Of a stretch of DNA of 13,217 bases, positions 4,840 through 13,201 are shown one piece after another; the stretch's first letter is position 1; each line of letters begins with the position of its first letter. Source of the DNA: an uncultured Collinsella sp. (lineage in GTDB: Bacteria > Actinomycetota > Coriobacteriia > Coriobacteriales > Coriobacteriaceae). The position numbers and the translations under genes were made by a program. The notes beneath the pieces were generated by a model. That model was not told where the DNA came from. It made no database searches and saw only the letters and a list, made by a program, of their open reading frames with translations. The DNA lies in assembly GCA_958453575.1 (NCBI GenBank), contig CAUDYH010000005.1, positions 1 to 13,217 of the forward strand, given 5' to 3'.

Positions 4840-7800
4840 TTAGTCATCGTCAGTAGCACCCAGCTGCTGCAGCAGCATGAGCGCCGCGGCCACGGGGCCG
4901 GTGCCGTCGTTGGCGTCGAGACCGCGGCCCAGGCCGCTGCCCGCACCGGCGCCCGCCTTGTAAGGCACCGACAGCTTGCGGCTCTTGGGGAAGTTCACCG
5001 CGCCATAGCGATTCTTGAACTCAAAGGCCACCTTCTTGGGCACGTCGACGCCCAAAAACGTGATGCGCCCGCCGCTGAGCGTGACGCTCTCGAGCCCCAA
5101 GCGCTCGCCGCGGATACGGATACGCGCGCGGTTGAACAGATTGAGTCCCGCCAACGGCAGCTCGCCATGCGCGGCCTCGGTCTCTTCCTGTACCTCGTCG
5201 ATGCTCTCCAGGTCCTCGGCCGCCGCGAGCTTGCGGTACACGAGCACGCGCTGGTCCACCGCCGGCAGGTACTCCTCGGACAAGAAGTAATCGGCCGGCA
5301 GGTTAATGCCCACGCTCGCCGCCTCCACGCCGGCATCGTCGTCACCGCGCGCCTCGGCCACGGCCTGACCCAGCATCTGCGTAAACAGGTCAAAGCCCAC
5401 GCTCGATAGGTTACCGTGCTGTTCGGCACCCATGAGCGAGCCGGCGCCGCGAATCTCCAGGTCGCGCATGGCGATGCGCATGCCGCTGCCCAGGTCCTGG
5501 AACTCGGAAAGTGCAGTCAGGCGCGCCGTTGCCTCCTCGGTGAGCGGCAGCTCGCCCGGGAACATAAAGTATGCGTAGGCCTGCGTGGCCGAGCGGCCCA
5601 CACGGCCCTTGAGCTGGTAGAGCTGTGCTAGGCCCAGGCGCTGCGAATCCTCGATGATGAGCGTGTTGGCGCACGCGTTGTCGATACCGCTCTCCACGAT
5701 GGTCGTGGCAATGAGCACGTCGATCTTTTTGGTCGCAAACTCGATCATCACGTCCTCGACCTCGCGCGGGCTCATCTTGCCGTGCGCCACGCCCACGCGC
5801 GCCTCGGGCGCGGCCTCGTGCACGCGCGCCACGGCGTCGTCGATGGTCTTGACGCGGTTGGACACGTAGTACACCTGGCCGCCGCGACCCACCTCCAGGC
5901 GAATCGCCGCGCTCACCACGTCGGGGTCGTACTCCCCCACGTGCACAATCACGGGACGGCGCCCGGTCGGCGGCGTGGTGATCAGGCTCATGTCGCGCAC
6001 GCCGCTCGTGGCCATCTGCATGGTACGCGGGATGGGCGTGGCCGAGAGCGTGAGCACGTCGATCTGCTCGCGCAGGTTCTTGAGCTGCTCCTTGTGCTGC
6101 ACACCAAAGCGCTGTTCCTCGTCGATGATCACCAGGCCCAGGTTCTTGGGGTTCACGTCGGCCGAAAGCAGACGGTGTGTGCCGATCAGCACATCGATCG
6201 TGCCCTCGGCAAACGCCTTGAGCGCGCGCTTTTGCTGCGCCGGCGTGCGAAAGCGGCTGAGCACCTCGACCTCAAGGCCAAACGGGGCAAAGCGTTCAAA
6301 GAACGTCTCGTAGTGCTGCTGGGCAAGAATAGTCGTGGGGCAGAGTACCATGACCTGGCGGCCGGAGTCCACGCACTTAAACGCTGCGCGCAGGGCGACC
6401 TCGGTCTTGCCAAAGCCCACGTCGCCGCACAGCAGGCGGTCCATGGGCTTGGGTGCCTCCATGTCCGCCTTAATGTCGGCAATAGCCTCCAGCTGGTCGC
6501 GCGTCTCGTCGTAGGGGAAGCTCTCCTCCATCTCAATCTGCTCGGGCGTATCGGGCGGACAGGCGATACCGGTAATCGAAGAGCGGCGCGTATACAGGTC
6601 GACCAGGTCAAACGCCAGCTTTTTGGCATTCTTGCGCGCCTTGTTGGTGGCACGCGTCCAGTCGGCGGTGTTGAGCCTGGTCAAGCGCGGTTTATCGCCG
6701 TCGGGGCCAACATAGCGCGTGATGCGGTCGACCTGCTCGAGCGGCACATAGAGTTTGTCGCCGTCGGCGTATTCCAGCAAGAAGTAGTCGCGCTCCTTGC
6801 CGCCCACTTCCTGGCGCGCGATCTCGCTAAAGAGCGCGATGCCATGCGTTGCGTGCACCACGTAGTCGCCCGGCTTAAAGGGGAAGGTGATCTGCGTAAT
6901 GTCGACCTTGCGGCGGCTGCGCGCGCGGTTGGCGTCCATGCGGGCGTTGAGGTCGGCGATCGAGAACACGGCCAGATTGGCATCGGGCACCACCACGCCC
7001 TGCGGTAGAGCGGCATCCACAAAGGTCACGCGTCCGCGCGAGATGGTGGGCACGGCGGCACCAGCGGCAGCCTGGGCCGCGCCCGCCTCGAGCGAGCGGG
7101 CGTTGAGCGCGTCGGCATGGCGCTCGCGAATCGAAGCATGGGCCGCCTGACGAGCAGCACGGTCGTCAGAATCCGCCGCCGCCACGCGCACGCGGTCGCC
7201 GATAACGCCGGCGTTTTCGGGGGCGGCCGTCAGCGACTCCTCAAAGGTGATGCCCTCGTCGCCAAAGGTGAGCTCCATCGACTCGCGCGCACCGCGGTCG
7301 GGAATGGCAAACACGCAGGCATAGCGCTTGCCCACGACCTCCTGAATGCGCGTCATAAAGCGATTGTCCGAGCCCGCAATGGCCGGCTGCTCAATCTTGA
7401 GCTCGGCTGTAACCGCACCGCCGGCACGAATCAGGCTCACGTAGTTCAGGCGCTGCTGAGCACCAAAGTCGAGCTGTTGGGCACGCACGTACAGGCCGTC
7501 CAGACGGTCAATCCCCGCCTCGCCGGCACGGGCCTCGATATCCTCGTAGGCGCGCAGGCAGTCATCGAACAGCGAGCGCGGCTCGGACAGGACCACAAGC
7601 GCCTTGCCGCTCACGTGCGCCAACGGGCTCACGGTCTGGCCGTACATCACCGGCAAAAAGCGGTCGAGCTCGGGCGTGACGATGCGCGCGTCCACCATCT
7701 CGAGCAGCGCCGCCAGCTTGCTATCGCTCTGGCTGGCGCGATAGAGCGCCACATGCATGTTGTGGACGGCCTCGTCGGTGAGCGCCAGCTCGCGGCACGG

Positions 7801-8472
7801 GAAGATCTCGATGCTGTCCTCGTTGCCGATGGTTTGACCCGTAGAGCTCACCATGCGGCGGATGCGGTCGATCTCGTCGCCAAAGAACTCAATGCGCACG
7901 GGTGCTTTTTCCTGCGCGGGGAACACCTCGACGGTATCGCCGTGCACGCGGAACAGACCGGGCGCGTCGGCGGCGCCGGCATTGGTGTAGCCCATGCCCA
8001 CCAGGCGCTGCGGCACCTCGTCGAAGGGAATCTCCTCGCCCACCGCAAAGGTGGTGGACTCCCAATAGCGGCTCTCGACCGGCGGCACGCAACGCAGTAG
8101 CGCGCGGGCCGAGGCGACCATGATGCAGTTATCGCCGCGCACGATGCGCCCTAAAGCCTCGCAGCGTTGGGCCACCTCGGCGTCGTCGGGCGCCTGCTCA
8201 CGCCATGGATAGTCTTTGCGCTCGGGAAAGCGGCACACATGCGCCAGACCCACATAGGCGGCCAGGCTGCGCGCGGCGCGATCGGCCGCGTCCTCGCCGC
8301 TCACGATGTAGACCGTGGGACGCGGACGGCGCGCAAACTGAGCTGCCGCCATGAGCGTGCGGCCCGACTGCGACACGGCCAGCGTCACGTCCTCGCCGGC
8401 ATCGAGTCCGGCCTCGACGGTCTGCAGCGCCTCGGCAGTGTAGAGCTGCGCGGCTATACGGTGAATGAGCAT
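4840..8472 (-). CDS. mfd: transcription-repair coupling factor Mfd
   Basis: A 1,210-residue ATP-dependent translocase that removes RNA polymerase stalled at lesions and recruits UvrA to the site. An N-terminal UvrB-like region is followed by an Ala-rich stretch near residue 470. The RNA-polymerase-interacting domain starts near 535 (DYVVHATHGIALFSEI, then KLYVPLEQVDRITRY). The RecG-like motor has Walker A GDVGFGKTE near 685, the DEEQ box in VIIDEEQRFG near 784, LSATPIPRTM, and motif VI QLKGRVGRS. A C-terminal D7 domain ends in a short acidic tail. The length slightly exceeds E. coli Mfd. The start at 8472 was chosen because GGAGGA lies five bases upstream; an alternative start nine codons earlier lacks a site. 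It lies 157 bp downstream of nth on the same strand, and a hairpin immediately precedes its ribosome binding site. Confidence 0.98.
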   Translation of the reverse strand: MLIHRIAAQLYTAEALQTVEAGLDAGEDVTLAVSQSGRTLMAAAQFARRPRPTVYIVSGEDAADRAARSLAAYVGLAHVCRFPERKDYPWREQAPDDAEVAQRCEALGRIVRGDNCIMVASARALLRCVPPVESRYWESTTFAVGEEIPFDEVPQRLVGMGYTNAGAADAPGLFRVHGDTVEVFPAQEKAPVRIEFFGDEIDRIRRMVSSTGQTIGNEDSIEIFPCRELALTDEAVHNMHVALYRASQSDSKLAALLEMVDARIVTPELDRFLPVMYGQTVSPLAHVSGKALVVLSEPRSLFDDCLRAYEDIEARAGEAGIDRLDGLYVRAQQLDFGAQQRLNYVSLIRAGGAVTAELKIEQPAIAGSDNRFMTRIQEVVGKRYACVFAIPDRGARESMELTFGDEGITFEESLTAAPENAGVIGDRVRVAAADSDDRAARQAAHASIRERHADALNARSLEAGAAQAAAGAAVPTISRGRVTFVDAALPQGVVVPDANLAVFSIADLNARMDANRARSRRKVDITQITFPFKPGDYVVHATHGIALFSEIARQEVGGKERDYFLLEYADGDKLYVPLEQVDRITRYVGPDGDKPRLTRLNTADWTRATNKARKNAKKLAFDLVDLYTRRSSITGIACPPDTPEQIEMEESFPYDETRDQLEAIADIKADMEAPKPMDRLLCGDVGFGKTEVALRAAFKCVDSGRQVMVLCPTTILAQQHYETFFERFAPFGLEVEVLSRFRTPAQQKRALKAFAEGTIDVLIGTHRLLSADVNPKNLGLVIIDEEQRFGVQHKEQLKNLREQIDVLTLSATPIPRTMQMATSGVRDMSLITTPPTGRRPVIVHVGEYDPDVVSAAIRLEVGRGGQVYYVSNRVKTIDDAVARVHEAAPEARVGVAHGKMSPREVEDVMIEFATKKIDVLIATTIVESGIDNACANTLIIEDSQRLGLAQLYQLKGRVGRSATQAYAYFMFPGELPLTEEATARLTALSEFQDLGSGMRIAMRDLEIRGAGSLMGAEQHGNLSSVGFDLFTQMLGQAVAEARGDDDAGVEAASVGINLPADYFLSEEYLPAVDQRVLVYRKLAAAEDLESIDEVQEETEAAHGELPLAGLNLFNRARIRIRGERLGLESVTLSGGRITFLGVDVPKKVAFEFKNRYGAVNFPKSRKLSVPYKAGAGAGSGLGRGLDANDGTGPVAAALMLLQQLGATDDD

Positions 8473-8497
8473 GCTGTTCCTCCGGCATCGCAACGCC

Positions 8498-8525
8498 AAA
8501 AGCCCGCCGGGGCAAGCTCGGCGGG
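8498..8525 (-). terminator. terminator-like hairpin in the mfd leader
   Basis: On the minus strand, CCCGCCG (plus-strand 8525-8519) pairs with CGGCGGG (8509-8503) around a 9-nt loop. The run GCTTTTGG follows (T run at 8501-8498). The T run ends about 15 bp before the mfd Shine-Dalgarno sequence (8478-8483), leaving no room for a complete promoter after it. It can end nth transcription or act as an attenuator in the mfd leader. Confidence 0.6.
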
Positions 8526-8599
8526 TCGTACGTCAAATACATTGTCTGTCATGGTAGCGCATGGAGAGGACTCCGGCTCAAGGGCAAACCCAGCCCCGC

Positions 8600-8624
8600 A
8601 AAAAACGCCAGACGAAGATGCGTT
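8600..8624 (-). terminator. possible weak terminator directly after nth
   Basis: Six bases after the nth stop codon, the minus strand carries AACGC (plus-strand 8624-8620) and GCGTT (8608-8604) around an 11-nt loop. TTTTTT (8605-8600, of which two bases belong to the stem) follows. The stem is only 5 bp, so efficiency is doubtful. If it works, mfd would need its own promoter in 8526-8599, where I see no convincing -35/-10 pair. Confidence 0.3.
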
Positions 8625-8629
8625 CCGCC

Positions 8630-9295
8630 CTACCCCGCCACGCGCACGCTGGGGCACAAATCTGCCAGCGGACACTCGTCACACTTGGGTTTGCGGGCGT
8701 CGCAGATCTCGCGACCAAAGGTGATCCACTGGTGGTTGACCGATCCCCAATACTCGTGCGGCAGAATCTTGAGCAGATCTTGCTCGGTCTTGAGCGGCTC
8801 TTTGGCATGCGTCTTGGGGCTCAGCATCAGGCGGTGCGCGATGCGGTTGACGTGCGTATCGACCGCGATGCCCTCGACAATGCCAAACCCCACGTTGAGC
8901 ACGATGTTCGCCGTTTTACGTCCCACACCCGGCAGCTTGACGAGCTCCTTCATGTCGGCCGGTACCTCGCCGCCGTAATCGGCAACGATCATCTGCGCGG
9001 CCTCCACGGCGTGCTTGGCCTTGCTCTTGTAAAAGCCGAGTGACTTGATGGTCTCGGCCACATCGGTCACACTTGCCCCGGCCATGGCCTCGGACGTGGG
9101 CCACTGGGCAAATAGTTGGGGCGTCACCTTGTTGACCTGCGCGTCGGTCGTCTGAGCCGAGAGCAGTACCGAGATAAGTAGCCTAAAGGGATTCTCGTGG
9201 TCCAAAAAGCACTCGACCGGGCCATAGCGACGGTTAAGGCGCTCGCACACCTCAACGGCGCGCTCGCGTTTGGCGGCATTGGTCTCGCGTGGCAT
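8630..9295 (-). CDS. nth: endonuclease III (DNA glycosylase/AP lyase)
   Basis: A 221-residue base-excision-repair enzyme that removes oxidised pyrimidines and nicks the abasic site by beta-elimination. The helix-hairpin-helix LPGVGRKTANIVL (121-133) carries the catalytic Lys K127. VDTHVNRIAHRL (145-156) carries the catalytic Asp D146. The C-terminal [4Fe-4S] loop is complete with C198, C205, C208 and C214 in the C-x6-C-x2-C-x5-C pattern. The ATG at 9295 has GAGGAG five bases upstream and was preferred to a longer frame starting nine codons earlier. It lies between the ABC exporter gene (63 bp upstream, with a hairpin between) and mfd, so the neighbourhood has a repair theme. Confidence 0.98.
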   Translation of the reverse strand: MPRETNAAKRERAVEVCERLNRRYGPVECFLDHENPFRLLISVLLSAQTTDAQVNKVTPQLFAQWPTSEAMAGASVTDVAETIKSLGFYKSKAKHAVEAAQMIVADYGGEVPADMKELVKLPGVGRKTANIVLNVGFGIVEGIAVDTHVNRIAHRLMLSPKTHAKEPLKTEQDLLKILPHEYWGSVNHQWITFGREICDARKPKCDECPLADLCPSVRVAG

Positions 9296-9330
9296 AACGA
9301 CTCCTCGGATCGGCAGAAACATAACTTCAC

Positions 9331-9357
9331 AAAAACGATTGTCCCACGTACGGGGAC
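9331..9357 (-). terminator. putative terminator after the ABC exporter gene
   Basis: On the minus strand, GTCCC (plus-strand 9357-9353) pairs with GGGAC (9345-9341), and the intervening CGTACGT can fold further. AATCG and TTTTT (9335-9331) then follow. The hairpin starts one base beyond the exporter's stop codon. The gap of five bases between stem and T run lowers confidence. Only 35 bp remain to the nth start codon. Confidence 0.5.
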
Positions 9358-9358
9358 C

Positions 9359-11161
9359 TTAAGCCTCCAAAAATGCGCCGGTCTGGCGGCTCCACAGGCT
9401 TGAGTACTCACCGCCCGCCTCGACGAGCTGCGCATGCGTGCCGTCCTCGACAATCTCGCCGTCCGCCAGCACCACGATGCGATCGAGCGCCGCCACGGTG
9501 GACAGGCGGTGCGCCACCACAATGGAGGTGCGGCCGCGCATCAGGTTCTCGAGCGCTTCCTGCACCAGCGCCTCGGACTCACTGTCCAAGGCAGACGTTG
9601 CCTCGTCGAGCACCAGAATCGGCGCATCGGTGAGGATGGCGCGGGCAATGGCCACGCGCTGGCGTTGACCGCCCGAAAGCTTAACGCCGCGCTCGCCCAC
9701 CATGGTGTCAAAGCCGCGGGGCAGGCGGTCGATAAACTCAGTCGCATTAGCCAAGCGAGCCGCCTCGCGAATCTGCTCGTCGGTGGCGTCGGGGCGTCCG
9801 TAGGCGATATTCTCGCGAATGGAGCGGTGGAACAGCAGCGCCTCCTGCGGCACGTAGGCAACCTGGCGGCGCAGGCTCTGCTGCGTGCAGCGCGAGACAT
9901 CCTGGCCGTCCACGAGCACGCGGCCGCCCTGCACGTCGTCCAGGCGAAGCAGCAGCTTGGTGAGTGTCGTCTTGCCCGAGCCCGATTTGCCCACCAGGCC
10001 CACGCGCTGGCCCGCCGCCACATGGAGCGTCAGGTCGTCGAACACGTTCTCGCCCGCCGCGGCGTCACGGTATGCAAAGCTCAAGTGCTCAAAATCAATT
10101 GCGCCCTCGCGCACCTTGAGCTCGGAGGCATGCGCGTCGTCTGCCACCAGACGCGGCTCGTCCAGCACGCGCGTCATCTCGGCGGCGTCGCCCAGCGCGC
10201 GGTTGATACGTTGCATCATGGAGCTCACGTAGTTCAGACGCATAGTGAGGTTGTACGTGTAGGTAAAGATCATGACGAGCGCGCCGGCCGAAATGCCAAA
10301 CCACGCGTTGCCACCCGCGGCGAACACACTCACCACGGCCATGGTAATGACGATAAGGCCCGAGGTCGTAAAGTTGCGTTGCATCATGGCGTGCATCGAT
10401 ACCGTTTCGGCATCGCGCGCGGCACGGTCGGCGGTATCGAATAGGTCGCGCTCAAAGTCCTCGCGCCCGCAGGTCTTGACGGCCAGGATGTTCGTGACCG
10501 CGTCGGACAGCACGCCCGACAGCTTGTTCTGCGCGGCGGACGTCGCGGCCGAAAGCGGCATGATGCGCTTGTACATAAGCCAGACAAACGCGATGTAGAC
10601 GACCATGATGCCCACCAGGATCACGGTAAATGCGGGCACCACCGGGGCGAGCGCCGCCACCGTGCAGACAACCGAGGTGATAGTGGGGATGAGCGAATAC
10701 ACCGTCACGTCCACCAGGCCCGTGTAGCCGCTCATAAACCGGCTCGTCTGGCTCACAAGCGATCCGCCAAATCGACTGGTGTGGAATGTCATGGATTGGT
10801 TGGAAAGCGTATCGAAGCACAAGCGCGCCAGGTGATAGTTGCCCGCAATCTCGAGCTTGTAGACGGTGTAGTCCTGCAGCTTGGAGAGGATCTGGCCTAC
10901 CAGGTTAACGAGCACGAGCGCCAGAATATAGGGACTAAAGACCTCAAACACCTGGTCGCCTGCCACGGGGCCGGCCTGGACGCGGTCGACGATAAGCGCC
11001 ATCACGTAAGTGTTGGCAAACGTAAGCAAAAAGATATAGCCCGCCGACGAGAATACCGAGAGAAAGACGATCAGCGGCTGTGTGCGCGTGACATCCCAAA
11101 AACGCTGCAACGTGCGGCGCACGGTGGAGCGCTTGAGCGGACTGGTGCTTTTCTGAGACAT
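9359..11161 (-). CDS. ABC exporter half-transporter (fused membrane and ATPase domains)
   Basis: A 600-residue inner-membrane protein with the exporter layout. Six membrane helices occupy about residues 25-310 (clear hydrophobic runs near 28-55, 78-95, 130-195 and 260-310), followed by one nucleotide-binding domain. That domain shows Walker A GLVGKSGSGKTT near 394, the Q-loop YVPQE, the signature LSGGQRQRVAIARA near 495, Walker B ILVLDEATSALD near 518 and the H-loop VVAHRLST near 550. It should act as a dimer, either as a homodimer or with a partner; no second half-transporter gene is adjacent. Such proteins export lipids, peptides or drugs, and the cargo cannot be read from sequence. The ATG at 11161 has AAGGA five bases upstream and was preferred to an ATG 12 codons earlier without a site. 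Confidence 0.93.
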   Translation of the reverse strand: MSQKSTSPLKRSTVRRTLQRFWDVTRTQPLIVFLSVFSSAGYIFLLTFANTYVMALIVDRVQAGPVAGDQVFEVFSPYILALVLVNLVGQILSKLQDYTVYKLEIAGNYHLARLCFDTLSNQSMTFHTSRFGGSLVSQTSRFMSGYTGLVDVTVYSLIPTITSVVCTVAALAPVVPAFTVILVGIMVVYIAFVWLMYKRIMPLSAATSAAQNKLSGVLSDAVTNILAVKTCGREDFERDLFDTADRAARDAETVSMHAMMQRNFTTSGLIVITMAVVSVFAAGGNAWFGISAGALVMIFTYTYNLTMRLNYVSSMMQRINRALGDAAEMTRVLDEPRLVADDAHASELKVREGAIDFEHLSFAYRDAAAGENVFDDLTLHVAAGQRVGLVGKSGSGKTTLTKLLLRLDDVQGGRVLVDGQDVSRCTQQSLRRQVAYVPQEALLFHRSIRENIAYGRPDATDEQIREAARLANATEFIDRLPRGFDTMVGERGVKLSGGQRQRVAIARAILTDAPILVLDEATSALDSESEALVQEALENLMRGRTSIVVAHRLSTVAALDRIVVLADGEIVEDGTHAQLVEAGGEYSSLWSRQTGAFLEA

Positions 11162-11235
11162 AGGCTTCCTTTCGCGTCTGATAGGGCGAACCGCCATTGT
11201 TGCACACTAAAGCGCGCTTCAGGCACGTACGACAC

Positions 11236-11259
11236 GAAAAGCGCCCGCGCTCCGCGCTT
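11236..11259 (-). terminator. possible terminator after rmuC
   Basis: On the minus strand, AAGCGC (plus-strand 11259-11254) and GCGCTT (11244-11239) can pair around a 9-nt GC-rich loop. The T run TTTT (11240-11237) overlaps the end of the stem. It lies 28 bp beyond the rmuC stop codon. The surroundings are full of GCGC strings, so alternative pairings are possible. After this hairpin, 74 bp remain before the ABC exporter start, enough for a promoter, although I see no clear one. Confidence 0.35.
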
Positions 11260-11286
11260 GCGCAGACGCCCCGCCGTCAGGCACGG

Positions 11287-12642
11287 CTAGTCCTTGTCTT
11301 CTTGGTCTGCGGGCAGGCCCGCGGATGTGAGCCCCAAGATCGCGTCGGCCTCGTCGGCATCCTCCAGGGCGTCGATGTCCTTGAGCTTGCGCTCCATGAC
11401 GTTGGTGCGCGTGGTGATGATGCCCTCGACCGTCTTTCCCGCGGTCTCGATCTGCTGTTGGGCGCGACGCAGCGCCGCCTGATAGCGCGGCAGCTCGGCC
11501 TTGACGGCGGAAAGCACGCGCAGCACGTCGTCGGTGCGCTTTTGCAGCCTAAACGTCTGGTAGCTCATCTGCAGGCTGTTAAGGATGGCCGCCATGGTGC
11601 TGGGGCCGGCAACGTTGACGTGATAGTCGCGGCCCAGGATCTCGATAAGCCCGGGGCGACTGACGACCTCGGCGTACAGGCCCTCAAACGGCACGAACAG
11701 AATGCCAAAGTTGGTCGTCGCGGGCACGCTCAGGTACTTCTCGCAGATGTCCTTTGCCTCGCGTTTGACCATCGCATCGAGCGTCTTGCGCGCAGCGGCG
11801 ACGGCTTCCGCGTCGCCCGACTCCTGGGCGTCGAGCAGATGCTCGTACGCGTCGCCCGGGAATTTGGAGTCAATCGGCAGCAGCACGGGATCGCCCTCGT
11901 CTACCGGCAGCTTGACGGCAAACTCAACACGCTCCGAGGCGCCAGGCTTGGTGGCAACGTTTTCCAGATACTGGTCGGGCGTAAGGATGTCCGCCAGGAT
12001 CGCGCCCAGCTGCACCTCGCCCAAAATGCCGCGCGCCTTCACATTGCCCAGCACGCGCTTAAGGTCGCCCACGCCGGTGGCGATAGATTGCATGTCGCCC
12101 AGCCCCTTGTACACGGCCTCGAGCTGGTCGCTCACCTGCTTAAACGATGCGGACAAACGATCGTTGAGCGTACGGGAGAGCTTCTCGTCCACCGTCGCGC
12201 GCATCTGGTCGAGCTGCACGTTGTTATCCTTGCGGATGGCGCCCAGCTGGGCATCGACCGTCTCGCGCACCTTGTCCAGGCGGTGCTCGATACCCTCGCG
12301 GTTGGCGCCGAGCTGCTGAGCCGTCTCGCGACGCAGGTCATCCATACGGTCGCCGGCCTGTGAGAACTCGCGTGCAATGGTCAGGTAGCGCTGCTGCTCC
12401 ACGGCGGCGTCGGTCGTCTGCTGCTGCGCGATGGCGTTTGCCGTGCGGCGGGTTTCTGCCAGCGCGACGTTGAGGGCATCGAGCGTGCTGTTGGCCTGCT
12501 CGAGCGCCGCGAGCGTCTCCGCGTCGTTGCCGCCACGCTCCCGCAACTCGGCACGAAGGCCCTTGAGCTGCAGGGCACAGGCCGCAGCGACCCCCACCGC
12601 CACCAAAGCAATCACAATAAGTGCAATATCAATTGCAGACAT
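11287..12642 (-). CDS. rmuC: RmuC-family protein
   Basis: A 451-residue protein of the RmuC family, linked in E. coli to limiting recombination between short inverted repeats and predicted to have a nuclease-like core. An N-terminal membrane anchor covers about residues 3-25 (IDIALIVIALVAVGVAAACA). A long coiled coil follows to about residue 180, with repeated Glu/Gln/Arg heptads. The RmuC core runs from about 200 to 400, with ARGILGEVQLGAILADIL, the LPIDSKFPGDAYEHLL box near 257 and VAGPSTMAAILNSLQM near 340. A short acidic tail closes the protein. The ATG at 12642 follows GGAG at rather short spacing; an upstream ATG 11 codons earlier has no ribosome binding site. It may be co-transcribed with the small membrane-protein gene 124 bp upstream. 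Confidence 0.93.
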   Translation of the reverse strand: MSAIDIALIVIALVAVGVAAACALQLKGLRAELRERGGNDAETLAALEQANSTLDALNVALAETRRTANAIAQQQTTDAAVEQQRYLTIAREFSQAGDRMDDLRRETAQQLGANREGIEHRLDKVRETVDAQLGAIRKDNNVQLDQMRATVDEKLSRTLNDRLSASFKQVSDQLEAVYKGLGDMQSIATGVGDLKRVLGNVKARGILGEVQLGAILADILTPDQYLENVATKPGASERVEFAVKLPVDEGDPVLLPIDSKFPGDAYEHLLDAQESGDAEAVAAARKTLDAMVKREAKDICEKYLSVPATTNFGILFVPFEGLYAEVVSRPGLIEILGRDYHVNVAGPSTMAAILNSLQMSYQTFRLQKRTDDVLRVLSAVKAELPRYQAALRRAQQQIETAGKTVEGIITTRTNVMERKLKDIDALEDADEADAILGLTSAGLPADQEDKD

Positions 12643-12766
12643 AAACTCCGCCCAACAAACCCAATCGATCATCAATCAAAACCGCGATCAATCTTACCCC
12701 GCCACACACACGGATCACTCACTGCCTTGCAGACAAATTTCTCTTAGAGCCGCGGACGCTAAAACG

Positions 12767-13201
12767 CTAACTCTCCCAGCCGGCGCGGATGGTTGTTATG
12801 ACGTCATCTAGGCGCTGGCCCAGGGCCGCTAGATGTTGGAGCACCTCATTGGGCGAGGCGCCGTTGAGGATGCACGTGAGGGCATATGAGGCCAAGAAGA
12901 TTGTCGCGAGCCCCAGCGGAATCAGCACGATCATCGCCAGCGTACGCAGGCGCTGGGCCCAGCGACGGCGACGCGCACGATGCTTGTCGAACGCGAGCTC
13001 CTGCGCATATGAATCTTGCTGTACGGAATAGGCCTCTGGTGCCGATTCACACCCGGGCACAGCTGCAGGTACAGCAGCGGGCACGACATTTTGCGCAAAG
13101 GGCTGGACTGCCGCCCCTTGCATTTGCATCTCCATGAGTCGTTGCTGCTGACGCAGCATGCGCTCAGCTTGTTGCTGCGGAGTCTCAAGAAACAGATCCA
13201 T
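12767..13201 (-). CDS. small single-pass membrane protein of unknown function
   Basis: A 144-residue protein that I do not recognise. Residues 1-30 are Gln/Met/Arg-rich (QQQAERMLRQQQRLMEMQMQ) and likely helical or coiled coil. Residues 30-60 are an Ala/Pro/Val-rich linker with one Cys (C51). Residues 73-86 are strongly basic (HRARRRRWAQRLR). A single membrane helix spans about 88-112, followed by a 30-residue amphipathic tail (VLQHLAALGQRLDDVITTI). No signal peptide is seen, and the basic stretch before the helix predicts the N-terminus inside the cell. The ATG at 13201 has GGAGG five bases upstream; only 16 bp of upstream sequence are in the window, so its promoter and any upstream operon partners are unseen. 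It precedes rmuC on the same strand. Confidence 0.75.
   Translation of the reverse strand: MDLFLETPQQQAERMLRQQQRLMEMQMQGAAVQPFAQNVVPAAVPAAVPGCESAPEAYSVQQDSYAQELAFDKHRARRRRWAQRLRTLAMIVLIPLGLATIFLASYALTCILNGASPNEVLQHLAALGQRLDDVITTIRAGWES

Noticed and set aside
5782..7008. A 408-codon plus-strand open frame opposite mfd
   Set aside because: Antisense shadow of mfd with a low-complexity His/Arg/Leu/Val composition, no Shine-Dalgarno sequence and no known fold.
8454..8552. A possible 32-codon leader peptide overlapping the mfd start (ATG at plus-strand 8552, minus strand)
   Set aside because: No ribosome binding site precedes it, and it has no run of a regulatory amino acid. It overlaps the mfd ribosome binding site by chance in another frame.
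11208..11225. AAGCGCGCTT palindrome in the ABC exporter leader as a regulator site
   Set aside because: It is a short GC-rich self-complementary string in a region full of GCGC, with no second copy and no candidate regulator.
11197..12363. A 388-codon plus-strand open frame opposite rmuC
   Set aside because: Antisense shadow of the RmuC coding frame; no motif and biased composition.
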